A stretch of 64,000 nucleotides of DNA, taken from positions 38,793,172-38,857,171 of the forward strand of contig NC_023759.2 in the NCBI RefSeq assembly GCF_000499845.2, written 5' to 3'. Shown in pieces: positions 59,407 through 64,000 of this stretch. Origin of the DNA: Phaseolus vulgaris. Taxonomy: Eukaryota; Streptophyta; Magnoliopsida; Fabales; Fabaceae. Under the pieces are notes generated by a model that was not told the origin of the DNA, searched no databases, and saw nothing but the letters and a program-made list of their open reading frames with translations. Each line of letters begins with the position of its first letter. Within the stretch, counting starts at the first letter, position 1. Made by a program: the position numbers and the translations under genes.

Positions 59407-60024
59407 TAGGGGTGGCAAAGCGGGCCAGTCCGCCCTGCATTGGCCGTCCCATGCTTGGCCCGCAAAAATGTTATTGCGGGTTAGAATTCCCAACCCGCCC
59501 CGTATAAGAGCTGGCTCGCGTTTTTTTTTTTTAAATTAAATATATTTTTTTTACATTTTGTTCTTAAAAAATTGTCAAATTAAACCTATATATTTGTTAT
59601 TATCAAACCCAATTTTTTTTTCTTCCTTTTCAAACATAGTCAAACATCAAAAAATTAAACATTAAGATAAATATCACTATTCTTCCACTTCCAAAACATT
59701 AAACATAAACATAAACATTAATCCAAAAACATTAAATATAAACATTATTGACATTCTTCCATTTCAATAACATTGGATGTCGCCTTACAAGAACTTTCAT
59801 CCATTTTTTCATAATTATAATCTTCTCCGTCATCTACACACATTTAAACAATGACATTTTTTTTTTCTTGCGGGTTAGCGGGCCAGCCCGCCCCGCTGCT
59901 GGCCCGCGCGGGCCGCGGACTAATGCGGGGCGGGTTAGCGGGTTGAAAAGGTTAGCCCGCCCCGCATTTTTTACCTGTGGCCCGCGGGCCAGCCCGCATG
60001 ACCCGCCCTGCTTTGTCATCCCTA
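59407..60024. mobile_element. GC-ended hAT-type MITE, 618 bp, 8-bp TSD
   Basis: The termini TAGGGGTGGCAAAGCGGGCC and (complement of the right end) TAGGGATGACAAAGCAGGGC are inverted repeats of the hAT style. GTTTGCAG (59399-59406) and ATTTGCAG (60025-60032) form an 8-bp TSD with one mismatch. Both ends carry runs of GCGGGCC-like subterminal repeats, while the middle is AT-rich and has no transposase. Confidence 0.88.
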
Positions 60025-60032
60025 ATTTGCAG

Positions 60033-61735
60033 ATAGGTAAATATAAATATTAAGGTGGTATTTTAATTATTATTATTATCATTATTATATATAATATAGT
60101 AGTAATTATTATATTTATTAAGTGAAACATATTCCTAATTTTAATAATATTATTATATGTTGAACACCATGATTATTAATCATGTTGTATGTTTGGTAGA
60201 GTATATTCATTTGAAGTTTTAAGTAAATATTGTCTAGAATGTGGGGTTGTATGATTTGTTGGTTGTATGAAAGGTGAAACAAGGATGAATGTGGCTCGCT
60301 ACAAATATTTGAAGAACTGAAAATGAATGTATTATAATCAATTAGAAATGAGTTCATGCCTCAATCTCAATCAATTAGAGTATTGTATTTAATCAATTAT
60401 CTATGTAATCAATTAGCCTGTGATTCTTAAACGATTAGGATGTGGAGCTTAATATCATGTGACAGTGGATTATCGATTATAGTTCATTGTTTATATTAAA
60501 TAAGGTGAAAATTTTGTAATGGATTGAGATTAGTATTCGGAATGTTATATGCACGGATTTAATTCATTTTTTTATCATTTGGTACAAATATTTGTTTACA
60601 TTTTTTAACAAATTCAAACATTAGAAAAAAGTATTAGAATATTTGGTAGGTATATTTGTGGTGCTATTTTATTTTCATGTTTTTTCTCATACTTATCTCA
60701 TTTACATTCGAATTAAGATGTTTCATGCATGTCTATTACCAATTTTATTTTTTCACAATACGGTATAAATTATGCTTCCGGATATTATTCCATTTACCGA
60801 GTAATATCGCTTCAAAATATTTAAATGTGATTTTCCTTCTTTAATTACAAATTTCAAACACAAATATATAAATTTTAATTATAAAAATTCTTCTTTATTT
60901 TAAATCAAATCTTGCAAAATTTTAAGTCAGAAGTATTTTTAGTAAATCAATTAATAATACAATTATATCCTTTATATCATATTATTAGTTCTAAAAAAAT
61001 AATTATATTTTTTCAATTACAAATTTCAAACACAAATATATAAATATATACAAACCTTAATATATAAACATTCAATTTTTTTAATTCAAATCTTTCACAA
61101 TTTAAAAAAAAATTAATAAATTAATTAATTATACAATTAAAATATTTTACATTTCAGTTGTATCATCTACAAATTTTATACTCAAATTTACTTACTCTCA
61201 ACTCAGTTTTCCTACCTCCAAACAACCTAATTCTCCATTTTTTTTCTCCTTTCATTTTTTTTTCACTCCACCTTCATTCAAACAAAGCATTAATGAGACA
61301 AAAGTGTTTATTGAAAAAAAGAAATCTTACTTATAAAACCGTCTTTTTCAATTAATAAAAAAACTTTTGAAAACATTGTTACCTTTATGACTAAACCTAA
61401 TCATACTTCTTCTTTACTCTCTATATTTTTTTACCACTCACTCGTATCACCTCACCTAGGGTACATACTAAAAAAAGTTTTTGGACAAATTTTATAGACA
61501 GCTTCTTCTTGCAACTCCATGATTTCTTCGGGCACCTCCATAAAGTTTAAAAATACCAAAATTATCCTTCAGTAAAAAGATAAAAATGAGAAAGGAAGTT
61601 ACTTCGTGTGGTGGGGTGCATCTGGAGCTTGAGTGGTGGTGGTCCTTGAAGTGGTGTTGGAGGTGGTGCTGAAGGTGGTTGAGGTGGTGCACGGTGGTAG
61701 GTAGCAGCGGTGGTAGGTGGTGTTGGCATTGACAC
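60033..61735. other. AT-rich intergenic DNA
   Basis: No gene recognised. 61490-61550 has 'agcttcttcttgcaactcc' and 'cgggcacctcca', similar to 15545-15600 ('ctgtttcttcctgcacctcc'). Both segments lie next to ATAATCC-type motifs, so they may be matching ends of a Mutator-type family. A GGTGGT-rich patch is at 61620-61725. Confidence 0.45.
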
Positions 61736-61745
61736 CGTTGGTGAG

Positions 61746-61776
61746 GTACATTCTCATTCTCATTCTCATTCTTCTG
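61746..61776. repeat. (CATTCT)n short tandem repeat
   Basis: Four to five CATTCT units. Confidence 0.9.
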
Positions 61777-61799
61777 CCTTAAATAAATATTTCTACATT

Positions 61800-62225
61800 A
61801 GTTAATCCGGTGGATCCACGGATCACATAATCCGGTGCTTAAGTAAAGCGTTTCGGATTAGATAACTTTTGTGCATACCGGATCCGGAACCTGCCAAAGT
61901 CGTATTTTCGGATTGTGTAATCCGGTACCAAATGAACTATGGATTACGCAATCCGGAAGTGATTTTAGAACTTTCAATATGTCTTGCGTATTACGTAGTC
62001 CGGTACTCGTTTTGCTATATGAATTTCAATTACGCATTACACAATTTGGAACATCAAACATGACTTATGAATTACATAATCCGGTAGTCATTTTGCTGTG
62101 AAAATTTTGACTTATGGATAACACAATCCGGAAGTCACCTGAAATGACTTATGGATTACATAATCCAGAATTTATTATGCTGTTAAAAATTTGACTTATG
62201 GATTATACAATCCGAAAGTCAAGTT
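61800..62225. repeat. Array of nine palindromic GGATTACNNAATCC-type motifs
   Basis: Motifs near 61818, 61911, 61941, 61986, 62033, 62068, 62115, 62153 and 62200, such as 'ggattacgcaatccggaagt', 'gaattacataatccggtag' and 'ggattatacaatccgaaag', usually preceded by 'gacttat'. The spacing is mostly 30-47 bp. Each core is roughly self-complementary (GGATT...AATCC). The array ends 100 bp before the transposase gene. Confidence 0.75.
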
Positions 62226-62324
62226 GTCAATCACAAAATCTTATGCTATTTTTGTTTTGCATATGTGAATTTATGGAAATTATAATAAAATGAAAATTTA
62301 TGTTTTATTAATGAAGGTGTAAGT

Positions 62325-64000
62325 ATGGAAGAATTAATGAATTATGTGCATCAACATGGATTGTTTGAAGGGGACTATGGTATCCATTTTACAACAGATG
62401 AGGTGAATAAAATTTCATTTCATTTATGTTTATTGCATTATAATTTGAAGAAGTGATTTTGTAATATTGTTAGAATAACTTTGTGTAGGTGTTTCCTTCG
62501 CGAGAATACTTACTTGAATGGGTCCGTAGGGTTGGTTATGGACTTGGTTTTGTTGTTGTCATTATTAGGTCTGACATAGCAAATGGTAAGCAAGGGAGAA
62601 AGACATATGTCTTGTTAGGCTGTGAAAGGGGGGGTAGTTACAGAAAGTATAAAGATGGTTTGGAGGTTAGTGTAATTGGTACTCGAAAATGTGAATGTCC
62701 CTTTAAATTGCGAGGTAAACCTGTTAGAAAGGGTCAAGGTTGGGTACTTAAGGTAATATGTGGTACTCATAATCATGATTTGTATGATACCTTAGTTGGT
62801 CATCCATATGCAGGCAGATTAAAAACGAATGAACATTCAATGCTTGTTGATATGACTAAAAGCATGGTTAAGCCAGGTAACATTCTACGTACTTTGAAGG
62901 AGAATAACGAGGATAATATGACAACAATAAAGCAAATATACAATGCAAGATACTCGTACAAGAGATCAGTTAGAGGACCAAGAACTGAATTACAACAGTT
63001 AATGATGTTGTTAGACCGTGACAACTATCTTCACTGGAGTACGTGTCATGAGTCTTCAAATATTGTTAGTGATATTTTTTGGACTCATCCTGATGCTGTG
63101 AAACTCTTGAATGCATTTAACATTGTATTCTTAATGGATACAACTTACAAAACAAACAAATATCGACTGCCTTTGCTTGAGATTGTTGGTGTAACTTGTA
63201 CAGGTTTGTCCTTTTCTGCTGGTTTTGCATTCTTATCTAGCGAGAAAGAAAAGAACTTCATATGGGCATTACAAAAATTTAGAGGGTCACTTTTGACATC
63301 GCATGTGGGGCCTGAAGTCATTGTTTGTGATAGAGATCTTGCTTTGATGAATGCCATCAATATTGTGTTTCCTAAACCAAGAAATCTTCTTTGTCGGTTT
63401 CACATCAATAAGAATGTTAAAGCAAAGTGTAAAATGTTGGTAGATTCTGTCGAGGCTTGGGAAGTTGTGATGGATTCATGGAAGACTATCATTGACTGTA
63501 CAGAGATTGGTAAATTTGATGAGTTTGTGAAAAATTTTGAAACTATTTGTTCACCGTGGCCATTACTTTTTGAATATGTGAAGAACACTTGGATTATTCC
63601 GCACAAAGAAAAGTTTGTCAAGTGTTGGACAAATTTGTTAATGCATTTGGGAAATACAACATCAAACAGGTATATGAATGTCTTTACTTTGTTTAGAACG
63701 TGTATAATGTGTAATTGTTTTATTATGTTTTATACTTATACATGGTTGAATCAGCTCATTCGTCTTTGAAACGAATATTACAAAATAGCATGGGAGACCT
63801 GTGCTCGTGTTGGGATGCTATCAAGCATGTTATTATACTTCAACATAACGAGATTAAGGCATCATTTCAAATGAGTCTATATGTGATAGGACACACATTC
63901 AATTTGAAATTGTATAAAATGTTGGTTGGCTCTATATATAAACATGCTTTAATTCTCATTGCTGAAGAGTTTGATCGGGTCAATGATGTGGGGTTTGATA
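62325..64000 (+). pseudogene. FAR1/Mutator-type (MULE) transposase gene, truncated by window end, splice acceptor damaged
   Basis: Exon 1 is 62325-62402 (26 codons, MEELMNYVHQHGLFEGDYG...). Its intron (62403-62488, GT-AG) leads to exon 2 (62489-63669). Residues ~30-130 form a FAR1-type zinc-binding domain (CECPFKLRGKP...VICGTHNHDL). A MULE transposase domain follows with FLMDTTYKTNKYRLPLLEIV and VIVCDRDLALMNAI, which hold the first two catalytic Asp, and then LLCRFHINKNVKAKC. Exon 3 should begin at 63744, where the frame continues as VESAHSSLKRILQNSMGDL to the window end. The base before it is T, giving AT instead of the AG acceptor. Reading through the intron stops at 63769. Apart from this the frame is intact for ~500 codons. 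It is probably element-borne rather than a domesticated FAR1/FHY3 gene, because the motif array precedes it; that is inference. Confidence 0.8.

Noticed and set aside
59748..60053. Arg/Pro/Gly-rich frames on both strands
   Set aside because: They arise from the GC-rich subterminal repeats of the hAT-type MITE.
61492..61692. His/Ser-rich minus-strand frame
   Set aside because: Its composition comes from the GGTGGT-rich patch; there is no start context, domain or splice partner.

Overview
The window is nuclear DNA of a flowering plant, most likely a legume of the Vigna/Phaseolus/Glycine group. The evidence is AT-rich intergenic DNA, plant-type split genes with GT-AG introns, dense LTR retrotransposons, LINEs, Helitrons, CACTA, hAT and Mutator-type elements, and several repeat families I associate with legume genomes. 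The genus call is inference. No bacterial, organellar, CRISPR, rRNA or tRNA features were recognised.

Three host genes are well supported. (1) Positions 2942-10240 (+): an eight-exon gene for a ~1,270-residue protein of the plant 'stress response protein NST1-like' group. It has one GC-AG intron and two overlapping uORFs directly before the start. (2) Positions 18085-16430 (-): a two-exon gene for a ~260-residue, probably plastid-targeted, methyltransferase-like protein. (3) Positions 44986-45438 (+): an intronless gene for a 150-residue protein of unknown function ending in an LxLxL (EAR-type) motif, with a clear TATA box and an upstream G-box. A fourth coding unit, a FAR1/Mutator-type transposase gene, starts at 62325 (+) and runs off the right edge. 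It appears to have lost one splice acceptor.

The rest is layered transposon history. 1-1065 looks like an old LTR. 18624-26300 is a decayed Ty3/gypsy chromovirus-like element split by two LINE copies, a LINE tail and a solo LTR, two of the LINE insertions and the solo LTR having traceable target duplications. 27258-32868 is a younger Ty3/gypsy element with matching LTRs and a perfect TSD; it has lost reverse transcriptase and RNase H. 33040-35597 is a LINE. 35665-38319 and 39641-44822 are related blocks that carry Helitrons and duplicate the distal promoter of gene 3. 46205-46860 is a CACTA element inside TRIM-like sequence. 53770-55590 is a third LINE. 55802-58921 is a Tat-type Ty3/gypsy element with perfect TSD, no pol, and an antisense ORF with its own TATA box. 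59407-60024 is a GC-rich hAT-type MITE. 61800-62225 is an array of palindromic motifs in front of the Mutator-type transposase gene.

All coordinates and alignments were made by eye. Family names come from recognising protein motifs and structural hallmarks, not from a search.
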